DNA of 64,000 nucleotides from Azolla caroliniana (Eukaryota; Polypodiophyta): assembly GCA_043228905.1 (NCBI GenBank), contig JBHGNT010000004.1, positions 6,758,001-6,822,000 on the forward strand, in the 5' to 3' direction. This document shows, piece after piece, positions 1 to 10,340 of this stretch. The notes under the pieces are model-generated. The model worked only from the letters and a program-made list of their open reading frames with translations. It made no database searches and had not been told where the DNA came from. The first letter of the stretch is position 1. Each line of letters starts with the position of its first letter. Both the position numbers and the translations under genes were made by a program.

Positions 1-533
1 AAGCAATCGGGAGTTGTCAAAATGTTTACATGTTCTGACAATTATGAAGAACTTGGTGTCAATCGGATAGATCGTCGACCAGGGGATGCAAATACGGTTC
101 ACGCACCTCGGGTGCTTCATCGAGGAAGAAGGCCAGATCATCGTGCAAGGGCACCGGAATAGGAGGATGTTCATCCTCGACACCAACGACGTAGGCACCG
201 CCTTGTTCACAAAAGGACAAAAAGTCGAGTCAGATATTGACTTGTGGCACAAGTGGATTGGCCACGTCAACTATCGGAGGCTTCAAGACTTGTAATCGAA
301 ACAAGGTCGTATTCAAATTGCCAAAATTAAGTGGCCGGAAGGCCCAAGTATGTGAAGCCTGCCAAGTCGGGAAGAAACACCGGCTTCCATTCCCCACCAA
401 AAGAAACCGGAGCCGTAACAAGCTCGACTTGATACATTCGGATGTATGGGAACTGACACATAATGTTAGGCTTGGCGGGAGCTGATATTTCATCTCCTTC
501 ATTGACAACTACAACCGACACGCATGGATCTAC
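1..533 (+). mobile_element. Ty1/copia fragment: pre-integrase and start of integrase (plus strand)
   Basis: Plus-strand reading frames match the GAG-pre-integrase and integrase zinc region of copia elements: LWHKWIGHVNYRRL at about 240-285, then VCEACQVGKKHRLPFP at about 350-400 and LDLIHSDVW at about 425-450. The last recognisable codons (HAWIYL, about 518-535) belong to the integrase core. A frame change near 290 and missing core residues show decay. At about 533 the coding sense flips to the minus strand, so this piece is joined tail to tail with the RNase H end of the next element. It probably continues left of the window. Family assignment is sure; which element it came from is not. Confidence 0.85.
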
Positions 534-1896
534 CTTTGTGCGTGCGTGGAACACTGGGTTTTGAGCCAGATAAATACTGCTCATGTTGTCGCAGTAAAGG
601 GGAATCAAATCCTTGATGGGAACGCCCAGATCCTTCAATATCCTCTTGAGCCATATAGTTTCACATGCAGCCATGGCTACGCCCTTGTATTTGTTCTCTG
701 TGCTTGAAAGAGCGATAGTTGGTTGCTTCTTGCTACTCCACGAAATGCTTTGTTGCTGAGGGAGAAAACAAATCCGGAGGTCGATTGGCTCTGTAGCTAG
801 CCTAGTCGACATCTGTGTACCCTTTGGGTCGAATTGGTGTGGCTAATTCATAGAGAATGCCACAATCCATTGTGCCGCTCACGTATCGTAATACTCGCTT
901 AGCACAATCCAAATGGATTTCTTGCACAGTTTGCATGAATTGGCCGACCGGATAGCTGAGGTTGGGTCGAGTGATCGTGAGGTAGATGAGACTCCTGATT
1001 AGTTGTGGATACTGAGTCGGCTCGCACTCTTTCGTGCTAGGGTCGACATCCAGTTTGAGGTTTCGATTGAGAGGGGTTGCCACATATTTGCACTCAGTCA
1101 TCCATAACTTGTATAACAAGTTGAGGATGTAGTGTCGTTGGGAGATCATAATGCCTGTTGGAGTCCGAATTACCTCAATGCCAAGGAAGTAATCGAGCTC
1201 CTTCATGTTCGTCATCTCGAATTTTCTAGAGAGGAGGGACTTGACCTTGTTGATGTCAACTAGACTTGCACCTCTAATGACTAGATCATCCACATATAGG
1301 ATGATGACAATCGGGTTGTCAGAGCCATTTCATACGTAGAGGGAGTTGTCGGATTTCGACATTCGAAAGCTGATTTGATGAAGATATTGTGTTATCTTCG
1401 AGTGCCTAGCACGCGGTGCTTGCTTAAGGCCATAGAGTGGCTTCTTCAGTCGGTAGATTGCTTTCGGATGGATGCTCGATTCGAAGCTGGGTGGTTGTAC
1501 CATGTACACTTCCTCTTCTAATTCACCTTGAAGAAAGGCGTTCTTTACGTCCATTTGATGGAGGTGCCACCCTTTCGCTGCAGCAAGTGCAATTATGGTC
1601 CGCACAATCGTCATCTTTGTCACCGGAGCAAAGGTCATTTCGTAGTCGACTCCATGTGTTTGTGCGTATCCTTTCGCTACTAGTCAAGCTTTGTAGCAGT
1701 TTATGGAGCCATCGGCATTATACTTCACTTTTTAAATCCATTTGCAATTGATTGCCTTCTTGTACGGTGAGTGGGGAGTGAGATCCCATGTCTCGTTCTT
1801 GCATAGTGTCTGCATCTCCTCGTTCATTTCTTCGAATCATTGTGGATCCTTGCCTGCTTCCAAAAAACTTTCCAGTTCTTGAACTGTCGCCACCTT
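534..1896 (-). pseudogene. Copia A reverse transcriptase and RNase H remnant
   Basis: Minus-strand frames carry the copia RT N-terminus (FAPVTKMTIVRTIIALAA, then HLHQMDVKNAFLQGELEEEVYM at about 1500-1640), the palm with LYVDDLVIRG near 1270-1300 just before RT continues at 1293, the conserved YLTITRPNLSYPVGQFMQ near 930-1000, and RNase H ([17 protein letters not shown] near 690-745; [22 protein letters not shown] near 535-600). Several frame changes (about 820, 1320, 1640-1720) and in-frame stops make it a pseudogene. After HARTK the expected C-terminal RNase H tail is lost at the inversion junction. Confidence 0.9.
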
Positions 1897-1988
1897 CTGT
1901 TGAAGACAAGGCCGTGTCGATGCGGAAGATCAAGTAGCATTCGATTGGGGTTGAGAACCTGCGTATGACAGTTTGCAAGATCGTGCAC

Positions 1989-2020
<32 letters not shown>

Positions 2021-2274
2021 GAGGCACAAAAGACTTTCTATTCAATAGAAACAATAACACAACCCACCCTACAAAAAGGTTACAAGGTCACTATATATAG
2101 TGACCGACTTAGGGCAACTACCATTTATGCTAATTACACAAATGGCCCAAACTTGATCTATACAAAGGGATAGTGTGAATACGTCCATTATACACTTGTA
2201 TTCGACACTCCCCCGTAATGGGCGTATACATGGGTTATCTAAGATTACAGGTTTAGGGTTTAGGGTTTAGGGTT
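1897..2274 (-). other. 378-bp insertion inside copia A, with LTR-like DNA, (GA)n and telomere units
   Basis: The copia linker should read from the YHYAFMM stretch (codons near 2275-2300, minus strand) directly into KVATV (near 1880-1896), as copia E does. Here the two halves are separated by 378 bp. On the minus strand the insert starts with three CCCTAAA units, continues to a purine tract (GGGGGAG at 2208-2214), then a TG-starting LTR-like segment (2207 down to about 1946) with a (GA/CT)n run at about 1992-2022. The purine tract followed by TG suggests the 3' end of another LTR element. I see no target duplication at its edges. Confidence 0.6.
2250..2274 (+). repeat. Interstitial plant telomere repeat, (TTTAGGG)3
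   Basis: Three perfect TTTAGGG units at 2252-2272 with partial units on both sides. This is the Arabidopsis-type plant telomere repeat. It lies exactly at the edge of the insertion into copia A. Such short interstitial arrays can come from telomerase acting at a break or from filler DNA in end joining; the sequence does not say which. Confidence 0.85.
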
Positions 2275-3085
2275 CATCATAAAGGCATAATGGTATGCCA
2301 TATAATTGTTGTAACCGAATCGACTAACAAGATTCTTCTCACAGGTTGAGCGACAGAAATTTTCGTTTGTCGTGGCAATGGCTTTCTTTATGCCAGGTGT
2401 CCTCATGATAGGTAAATCGATGCCACCGAACTCACTGTCGAGGGGGTGAGTTGATTTGTTGCCGTCAAAGTGATCGTCTTCATATTCTGGCATTTTTGCC
2501 TTGCCTTTGTCCATCTTCGAACTACGCCGAGATGTGCTTTGGTCGCTCGGGAACTCTTGTGGATCACTAAGCCTTGTCGTAATCAGACTTTCATCGAACA
2601 TGTGTTTGAGTCGATCTCCATCTTCTATCTCTTGTTCAACGGATTTCGGGTCGACTATAAATGATTCAGGAGGAGTCATCTTGGGTTCGTACCATGATTC
2701 CGATTCATCGAAGACTACATCTCGACTCACACGAACCTTCCGAGTCGAGGGGTTATAGCACTTGTACCCCTTTTGTTCCAGTGAGTATCCTACGAGGATA
2801 CATTTCTCAGACTTCAGGTCAAGCTTTTGTCACTTCTCGTCGGGGATGTGCACGTATGCAATGCGAGAATGAACTTTCGGCCCTCTCTTCATCCACGAGC
2901 GATGAGTCGACCCTCTTTCTCGATGAAGCAACCGTCTTGATTAAATCGAACTTGCATCTTGTGCTCAACAATTTGACCAATGCAGACCAAAATCTTCGTA
3001 ATGGTAGGTACATGCAAGACATTCTTTTGTATGTTTGGTTACCTTCTCTACCGAATGGAACATTGTCGATGTGCCGAATCGGATG
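2275..3085 (-). pseudogene. Copia A linker, integrase C-terminus and pre-integrase remnant
   Basis: From 2730 to 2275 the minus strand reads SRDVVFDESESWY followed by an acidic linker (KMDKGKAKMPEYEDD) typical of this family. At 2740-2880 out-of-phase pieces of the integrase C-terminus (EKCILVGYSLEQKGYKCYNP) are visible. At about 2880-3085 the reading jumps to the earlier pre-integrase segment (NVPFG... through IEKEGRLIARG), so the integrase core with its catalytic Asp-Asp-Glu is deleted. Frameshifts are frequent. Confidence 0.8.
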
Positions 3086-3110
3086 AGTAGTGTCATCTCC
3101 GGTTTCGACA

Positions 3111-3436
3111 TAGTTGGCTCGATATGGCTCTCGAAGTTCTCATAACCATTCTTGATGAGACATCATATGGTTCGAGGCACCGAGAGTTGACGAACCATAC
3201 ATCTTCCGAACTAGAGGCAATATTCGCAGTAGAAGCCAACATAGAATTTGCTCTATGTCTCATCACGCGATATAGTTGGGTCGATATGGCTCTCGAAGTT
3301 CTCATAACCATTCTTGATGAGATGTCATACGGTTCAAGGCACCGAGAGTTGACAAACCATACATCTTCCGAACTAGAGGCAATATTCGCAGTAGAAGCCA
3401 ACACAGAATTTGCTCTATGTCTCATCACGAACATTC
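3111..3436 (-). repeat. 162-bp in-frame tandem duplication in the copia A protease region
   Basis: The segment starting TAGTTGG at 3111 recurs at 3273 with only a few differences, a period of 162 bp or 54 codons. On the minus strand each copy encodes MRHRANS, STANIASSSEDVWFVNS and a degraded active-site neighbourhood (WFVNSRC where relatives have WFVDSSA), so the catalytic Asp is Asn in both copies. The shared Asp-to-Asn change suggests duplication happened after the mutation. Confidence 0.85.
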
Positions 3437-4351
3437 TACCATGATCGTCATAGTCGGAGTTGGTGGCATAATTGGTGAGTTGTCGGCTTGTGGAAGCAAA
3501 CTCGCGCTTCTTCTTTCGGCACTCTTCTTCATGGTGGCTGATTTTGGCGCAATACCTGCATTTGATTGAGGGTTGTCGTCTCAGACCGGAATGGAAGCTC
3601 CCCTTCTTTCGAAGGTTCCTCGATGGCTTTCGTCTTGTTGCCGAAATTGGAAGTTGTTTTTGTAAGTCGGACCTCGTCCGCCTCGTCCTTGGCCAAATCG
3701 ACCTCTTGCTCGGTCACGTCCTCTTCCTTCGTTCGAATGTGTGTAGAGCATGTGGCCTTTCGAGGCGTTGCTCCTTCTTTGAACATGGTTTTCTTCAACC
3801 AACAACATGGATTGAAGATCGAAGAAAGAGGGAGGATTCTCTCGTGCTAGTACGACGGTCCTCATCGCACCGAACTGTGGTGCAAGGCTGCCGAGGCATA
3901 TTTGCACCATCTCATCATCCTCCACGTTGACGCTTATTGAGTCGAGCGAGTCATAAAGCTCCTTGATCTTCAAGGTGTAGCTTGTGATGGACACATCCTT
4001 TTGTTGGATGTTGTTCAGCTCTTGGTCGAGTTGAAGCTTTCATGCCGTCGTGTTGGCGACGAATATCGTCTTGAGATTCTCCCATGCTTCCTTCAGCGTC
4101 TCAGCTTCTCAAATGTAGCTGAGCATGTGGTCATGAACACATGTCGCAAAGCAATACATCACTCAGCTTGCCGCTTGCTCCCATGTTGAGTAGTCGACAT
4201 CTTTCGGGTCGGGTTGATTTTCTTGTGCTCCTTTGATGTAGCTCCAATAGCCTTTGCCGACAAGGTATTGGTGCATATTGTACTCCCAAGATGCAAAGTT
4301 GTTTCTATCCAACTTGTCTCTAGGGAGGGCGCTCCCCATTTGAGTATTCAT
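3437..4351 (-). pseudogene. Copia A gag with zinc knuckle
   Basis: The gag start is ATG at 4349-4351, reading MNTQMGSALPRDKLDRNN and FASWEYNMHQYLVGKGYWSY. The rest follows in a second frame at 3994-3581 (SITSYTLKIKELYDSLDSISV, MVQICLGSLAPQFGAMRTVV, then an Arg/Gly-rich stretch), and a CX2CX4HX4C zinc knuckle (CRYCAKISHHEEEC) lies at about 3515-3560. Gag forms the particle and binds RNA. At least two frameshifts and internal stops (around 4100-4160) break it. Confidence 0.85.
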
Positions 4352-4494
4352 TGTCGATGAAGATCTCATTCTTCTTTTCCTTCTTTCTCGAACACGAGCT
4401 ATGTAATTGCACTACAATAACAATGAAGCGGTTCTTCTTGAACGTCAGCGTAAAACACGACACACGTGGATGGGCTAGATCGAGCTACCAAACT

Positions 4495-4506
4495 ACTCTA
4501 ATACCA
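4495..4506 (-). promoter_or_regulatory. Copia A primer binding site
   Basis: Directly inside the LTR the minus strand reads TGGTATTAGAG, one base away from TGGTATCAGAG, which is complementary to the 3' end of initiator methionine tRNA and is the standard plant copia priming site. Confidence 0.85.
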
Positions 4507-4969
4507 TGTAAAGAATCGGATATGATTCTTTTGCAACGGAAGAGATGTATGTTATGTGTGTGAGAGAAAAGAGGGGAGAGAAGAGAAAAACACAAGATAG
4601 ATAAAAGAGGAAATGAAGTACTCAAGAAAAAAGTATATATTCACAGGGAGAATATGAGATACAAAAATGTAGCATTACAAGAAGTCACAACTCACACTAT
4701 ATGAAGTAGGAGGAGGGTGCTTTATATAAGGTCACCCTCTTTCTTCATTAACTCACTACAACGTCCATTCTCTCTCTCTAGAACCTTGAGGAATGTGAAG
4801 ACTCATTAGTCAAGGGGAATATGGAACTAATTAGTTATGTGTCATAGAATATGATTCTATGGCACATAGTTAATGTGTAGAGAGTGATGTCACTCGTGAC
4901 CTTTGAGTGCTCATAGATTCTCAAAGGGTGTATTCACACACCATGTTAGGTTGAGCTTGATTCTCAACA
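4507..4969 (-). repeat. Copia A 5' LTR (463 bp)
   Basis: On the minus strand it begins TGTTGAGAATCAAGCTCAAC at 4969 and ends TTTACA at 4507 next to the primer binding site. It contains a TATA-like TTATATAAAG (about 4718-4728) and matches the LTR at 58194-58695 in long blocks (CATAGAATCATATTCTATGA; GAATGAAGAAAGAGGGTGAC). The opposite LTR of this copy is not in the window. Confidence 0.88.
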
Positions 4970-5694
4970 CAACCAAAACCTTCTCCCAAACCCTAATCCC
5001 TTGACATGAAAAAGCCAACCACATCAAAAAAAAAATATCAGAAAATGTAGAGACAAACACAAACACATACTTGGGAAATAGTAAGGCATCGATTGCAGAA
5101 GTGATTGTTGGGAATGTCGATTGCAAGCCTCCTGAAGAAAAATTGCTTTCCTGGAAAAAAACCCCGTCAATCTTGTTTGAAAAATTGAGAGATAATGACA
5201 GGTTTTAGGGTTTTATAGTCGTCGATGAAAAGGTTGGGCGACCACATGGCCACATTAAAACTCAGTTGGGGCAACCACATTTTAACTCGGTTGGGCGACC
5301 AAACTGAAATGGCAGGTTGGGCGAGCACAATAGGTAGGTTGGGCAACCAGAATATGTAGGTTGGGTGACCACAATAGGTAGTTAGGCGACCAAGGATTCA
5401 GAGTTGGGCGAGACCTCTGACAACATTTTTGGTCGCGCGTTTTTTTATTATCCAAATCGGACGGTGCAGATCGAGCGTGCCATGCTTCGAGCGACCTGCA
5501 CCGTTTGTGGCCGCGATTCCCTCGACAACCCTATTAATGATTTGGATCATAATAGACACGTCGATACATACATACATACATACATACTTATATGTCTTCT
5601 TAGGTTTCTAGCCGCCTCTCTGACTTCATACTAAAAGAGCACACAGTACAGTGTCTTCACGTTCTTCTCCTTCCCGCTGCTGCTGCCGACGTCC
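4970..5694 (+). promoter_or_regulatory. UCH gene 5' flank with degenerate GGTTGGGCGACC repeat
   Basis: Between the copia LTR and the UCH start codon. From about 5232 to 5413 some eight degenerate copies of a 12-mer near GGTTGGGCGACC recur every 22-35 bp (5232, about 5266, 5289, 5314, 5338, 5359, 5380, 5402). A (CATA)n run lies at about 5568-5590. I see no open reading frame of note. The array lies 280-460 bp upstream of the ATG, inside what is probably the promoter; any regulatory role is inference. Confidence 0.55.
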
Positions 5695-5780
5695 ATGGCT
5701 TCCCCTGATGAGCGTCCTTCTGCCAAGCGATGGCTACCTCTCGAGTCCAATCCCGATGTTATGAATCAGGTACCACCAAT

Positions 5781-5831
<51 letters not shown>

Positions 5832-8800
5832 GGAGAGGGAGGGCGAGAGATAGAGAAACATGGAAGATAAAAATTCATATAAAAAGATTGATCAGATGTA
5901 TATATGATACATATACACACAAATAGAGTCTTCAAGAATGTCTCCGGAGAAGTAGTACTGTACATATACACATATGCATAGAAACGATGTAAGCCTAAAA
6001 GTAGAACGAATACTAGCACGAAACAAAAAAACCTTTAAGAAAGGTTAGTGAGATATGATAAGAAAATCTTACTGCATTTATAAAGCATAGATAGATTCTC
6101 ACAAATATAGACATGGAGGAGCAATCCATATAAAAAGATTGATCAGATGTATATATGATACATATACACACAATTAGAGTCTTCAAGAATGTCTCCGGAG
6201 GAGTAGTAATCTACATATACATGTACACACACACACATGCATAGAAACGATGTAAGCCTAAACGTAGAACGAATACTAGCACGAAACAAAAAAACCTTTA
6301 AGAAAGGTTAGCGAGATATGATAAGAAAATCTTACTGCATTTATAAAGGATAGATAGATTCTCACAAATATCGATCGAGCATAACTTGAGTTACACTCAC
6401 AGCAAGATTCGAAGATGGCTAAAATAAACACTAATACAAGGTAATGAACATAACAAAAAATCAGGCGTTCTTTTGTGTCTATGCTGCACCAATAAAATAA
6501 TCAATGCTAACAATAAACACTTATGAAACTCAGCGTAAAAAATCAGTAATCGGTAATTCTTCTAGAAAATACCACCAGGAGTTAATGCATGAAAATGCCA
6601 CATAAAAACACCAAATAAATATGCAAAGAAAATAATTTGTAGATTCTCTGCAGCCAAAAAGTGCAGACATGATTGCCAATGGTGGTTCACTGAAAATGAT
6701 GTTAGTTCAAGCCTTTCTGCAAGTAAATTAGGTGAATGATATGGTGTTGGAGTGTATAAGATGGTTTAGGATATAGAATCTTGTAAGATGATATTTAAGG
6801 TTCTAAGTATTAAGCAACATGACATGGAGAATTTTAAGTTGCATCTATCTCTTTTATGTGTTGTGGTTTCACACATATTCCAGTCCCACATGATAATATA
6901 CTGGAACAATGCAGTTTGTACAGGGGCTTGGTGTACCTCATGATGTGGGATTTGTTGATGTTTATGGATTTGATGATGACCTACTTGCTATGGTTCCTTC
7001 TCCAGTATTGGCTGTCCTCTTTCTGTTTCCTTTAACAAAGGAGGTGTGTAAAAGATAATCTGTTTCAATGCTATGTAGAGTTTTGTTCAAACTCACTCAA
7101 ATTTAAAGTTTTTTAAGAAATGAGATGCTATGTGATAGTTAAAATTTCAGTATATTCCGTTATGGTGGAACTGCAGATTGAAGCAGCATCTCAAGCTGAG
7201 CAGATAAGGCACAATAAAGATCATAAAGTAAGCCAGTCTGCAACTTTCTTTGGTCATATTTTTGGGAAAATTTTCTACGTCTCTGATATTACGAAAACAC
7301 GCCTGATGTTTATTTTTGTATGTATACGAAATTACAAATCGCAAGCGTATTTTTTTTGGTATGTGAGGTTTCAAGAGTATATTTTCATAATTCCCCCTTT
7401 TTTTGTGATCCTAGTCCTTGTCATAGTCTCGGTTATCAAAACCGTTTCAATCTCAATTGACTTTAGAGAATCGAATAATTATTTATACAAGTCTTACACA
7501 ACAAATGTAAACTTCAGTTTCTTTAGCCTCATTTCTAGCACTTAACAAGTCGGTGGATATTTCCAATTAACTAGGACTAGGAGAACTGCATCTCACACTA
7601 CATTTGAAAATCTTTTGTGTTTCTTTCCATTCAGATTAGTGACAAAGCTTTCTTCATGAAGCAAACTGTTGGTAATGCGTGTGGCACAGTTGCACTTCTT
7701 CATGCTGTAGGCAACAATCTTTCCTCCATACAACTGAGTAAGAGGTCAAATTCGATTGTTATAGTGTGTGAAACTGTATGATAATTCAGCGTGTGTGATT
7801 AATGACATCTTGATTTCAAAATATCATTTCTGTGGTGTGTGGATTACAGCAAATAAGTAACATGTACCCAATCTGTATATTGTAAACAGGCACCATTTAC
7901 TGTTCTCAGATGATCAATAAATAGAATCTTGATAAATGTCCACCCGACATGTATTTAAGGCATCCAAGCTAGTATTAAATGTTTCTCCAAATCATGCATT
8001 CCTTCAAATATTTGTATTGAGTGTTTCTCTGAGTAATGTATATATTACCCATGCATCAAACTTACAAAGTGGTGAAAAAATGGCGTGTTTCACAAAAAGT
8101 AAAAATAAATGTGCATGATTATGGTAAAAGATACTGCCAAAATAGGCACAGAGGATTTAACTTGGTCTGGTGATAAGCCTACATCCACTGCTGGAGAGCA
8201 GCAGAAAAATTACTCTATGACAAAGAAAAGATCCAATTCACACTCACAACCCATATTTAATGATGTACAACCTAAGACCACTGTCACCTGAAGAAATGTC
8301 CTAGAGCCAAAGTACCCGTCTCTCAAATAGGAGAGTGTTTTTCTTATGAGAAACTGAAAAACGAATACGAAAGAAAGAAAGAAATATTAAAGTCTTTTAA
8401 GAGGCTAAAGTGGCCTATAAGCTAGAGAAGAGATTACATCTTAAAATGTTGTTTTGATTGTGTAAATAAGTAAATAAAACTAAAAGTGACTAGAGAATCT
8501 GTGATTGTCAAATCAGATAGGTTGTAAAGGAGAAAACAATGTTCTGTGGATTTATTTTCTTGCTACGGATGGGTGAGAATTATGGCTATATATATCCAGT
8601 CGAAGTGACCTTTGGTATGGTCGCCATTGTGATTCTTTAACTTACTTTCAATTTAGAAACAGACGCATAAAAGAAGCTTGCTTGGGGTATCCTTTTGAAG
8701 CAGTTCTTGTTATGATGCGACCAATAATCTATGCTTGTAAAATAGGGGCTTTCTATTGTCAAATTTTTAGTTCAATTACATGTTTTGTGCATTATTGCAA

Positions 8801-10340
8801 CGTGTTATATTCTATCACAACCTTAGAAAGTGAAATTCAAATTGGACAGATGATGGATCTTACTTCAAGAGTTTTTATGAAGCTGCAGCAAATATGACAC
8901 CTGATGAGGTAAATTGAATTATGTGACTTCATTGTCTGAATGATAGCTATATTGGTCATTTGAGATCTTTGAATTCCTGTGCAGAGAGCTGCAGCACTTG
9001 AAAAAGATGATAAAATTGAAGGTGTGCATTCGGTTGCTGCAAGTGGAGGTGATACCGTTGTAAGGATTCAACTTCTCTCTAAAGTCATATGCATGAAACT
9101 CTTAAGGCTGCGTGTATTTATGTCAATTTTGGGTGTGTTTTCACCTTGTATTGAGGTTCCCACAAGTAATATAATGCATTTGAATAGGAAAGCATGTTTT
9201 CTTCTCCTTTTTTTGACGTTTTTGGTTAACTGAGATTTGACGCTGTACATGAGGTTATGTGTGGAATCATAACTATGCTATTTTTCTACACGTAAATACA
9301 TAAATATGCTGTCTATATATATGACGTAAATACACATGAGATTCTAGAACCTAAAGTTTTTAAGTGTGTTAGAACTTAGAATCATCATCAGATAAACAGG
9401 ACATGCTTTGCATACTCGAAGCATTTAAAGGTTTATGGGTCACAAGTCGAAATGTCACATATTCTGCCCTTGTCTGGACTGTCACAAAGGAAGCTGAACC
9501 AAACTCTTTTTTATCTGGCATCAACTTATAACCACGCACATCCATTGCACACCCTGAAAAGAATTTCCAATCAAATTACGCCTTTATTTCTTTGAAGGTT
9601 AGATTCCTTGCATGAAGCTTTGCATACATCAAGCACTTGAAGTTGGAATGAGGCTATTGAGGCCTCAATAAAAGAATGTGACTATATTCCTTCAAAGATT
9701 TGTTTCTTTACATGAAGCTTTGGATACTAAAAGTACCAGAAGAGGCCATGTCAAATTTATTCTGGCAAGCGGTAGCTATATTTCTTCAAAGATTAGATTC
9801 CTTGTATGAACTTGAAGCTTTGGGCAATTAATGTCTTAAAGTTTTGATATAGTTTCCTAAAAAAATTGTGAATTGGAAATTTCAGCCTCCAGATCTCAGT
9901 ACTTCTGTCGATCTACACTTCGTGTGCTTTGTCTGTGTAGAAGGTAACTATATTATATTTGGTGTGAGAAGATAGGGCAATCATGATTTTGATTCACTTC
10001 AGAGTTTTTCATTAACTTATTTCACGTGGATGGATGATTCATTCAGGTAGCCTCTATGAGCTTGATGGAAGACGACCTGAACCAATCTATCATGGAAACT
10101 CTACTCCACAAACTCTGCTTACTGTATAAGTGCTTTCATTGCTTTTTATTTAAAATACCTGGATCCAATGTATGGTTATGTTTTTTGATATTGTAAGGTT
10201 TGTATTTGGTATGAATGCAATCTTACGATGAGAGTTTTTGGGTGTTGCAGGATACTGTGGAAGTAATCAAATCCTTCATGAAGAAAAACCCCAATGCTGT
10301 TAACTTCAGTGTTATTGCTCTTTCCAAACTCTCAGAATAG
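5695..10340 (+). CDS. UCH3: Ubiquitin carboxyl-terminal hydrolase, UCHL3/UCH3 type (9 exons)
   Basis: Cysteine protease (peptidase C12) that trims small adducts from the C-terminus of ubiquitin, in cytosol or nucleus. Exons placed by GT-AG signals and phase: 5695-5769, 6915-7043, 7177-7227, 7635-7737, 8850-8908, 8985-9059, 9886-9943, 10047-10123, 10251-10340. Joined they give 238 residues without a stop; human UCHL3 has 230. The start reads [15 protein letters not shown], the family's opening. Active site: Gln95 and Cys101 in [10 protein letters not shown], His175 in DLHFVCFV, Asp190 in YELDGR. The spacings (6, 74, 15) equal those of human UCHL3 (Q89, C95, H169, D184). All junction phases agree, so it looks intact. 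Intron 1 (1145 bp) holds a (GA)n run and a 251-bp tandem duplication. Confidence 0.93.
5784..5828 (+). repeat. (GA)n microsatellite at the start of UCH intron 1
   Basis: About 22 GA units begin 14 bp after the intron 1 donor. Confidence 0.9.
5876..6371 (+). repeat. 251-bp tandem duplication in UCH intron 1
   Basis: CATATAAAAAGATTGATCAG at 5876 recurs at 6127, and the match continues for almost the whole period through AAACGATGTAAGCCTAAA and CTCACAAATAT, with small differences (for example a short CA expansion near 6225). It is two copies, within the intron, with no coding content seen. Confidence 0.88.

Larger units (their letters stand above)
534..4969 (-). mobile_element. Copia A: rearranged Ty1/copia LTR retrotransposon, minus strand
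   Basis: Reading the minus strand from 4969 downwards gives LTR, primer binding site, gag, zinc knuckle, protease, pre-integrase, integrase C-terminus, linker, reverse transcriptase and RNase H, which is the copia order. The integrase catalytic core is missing between pre-integrase and the C-terminal part (near 2880), and many stops and frameshifts are present, so it cannot encode a working polyprotein. The right LTR resembles that of copia E at 58194, so A and E are one family. The opposite LTR is absent: the element breaks at about 533, where inverted copia sequence begins. Confidence 0.9.
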
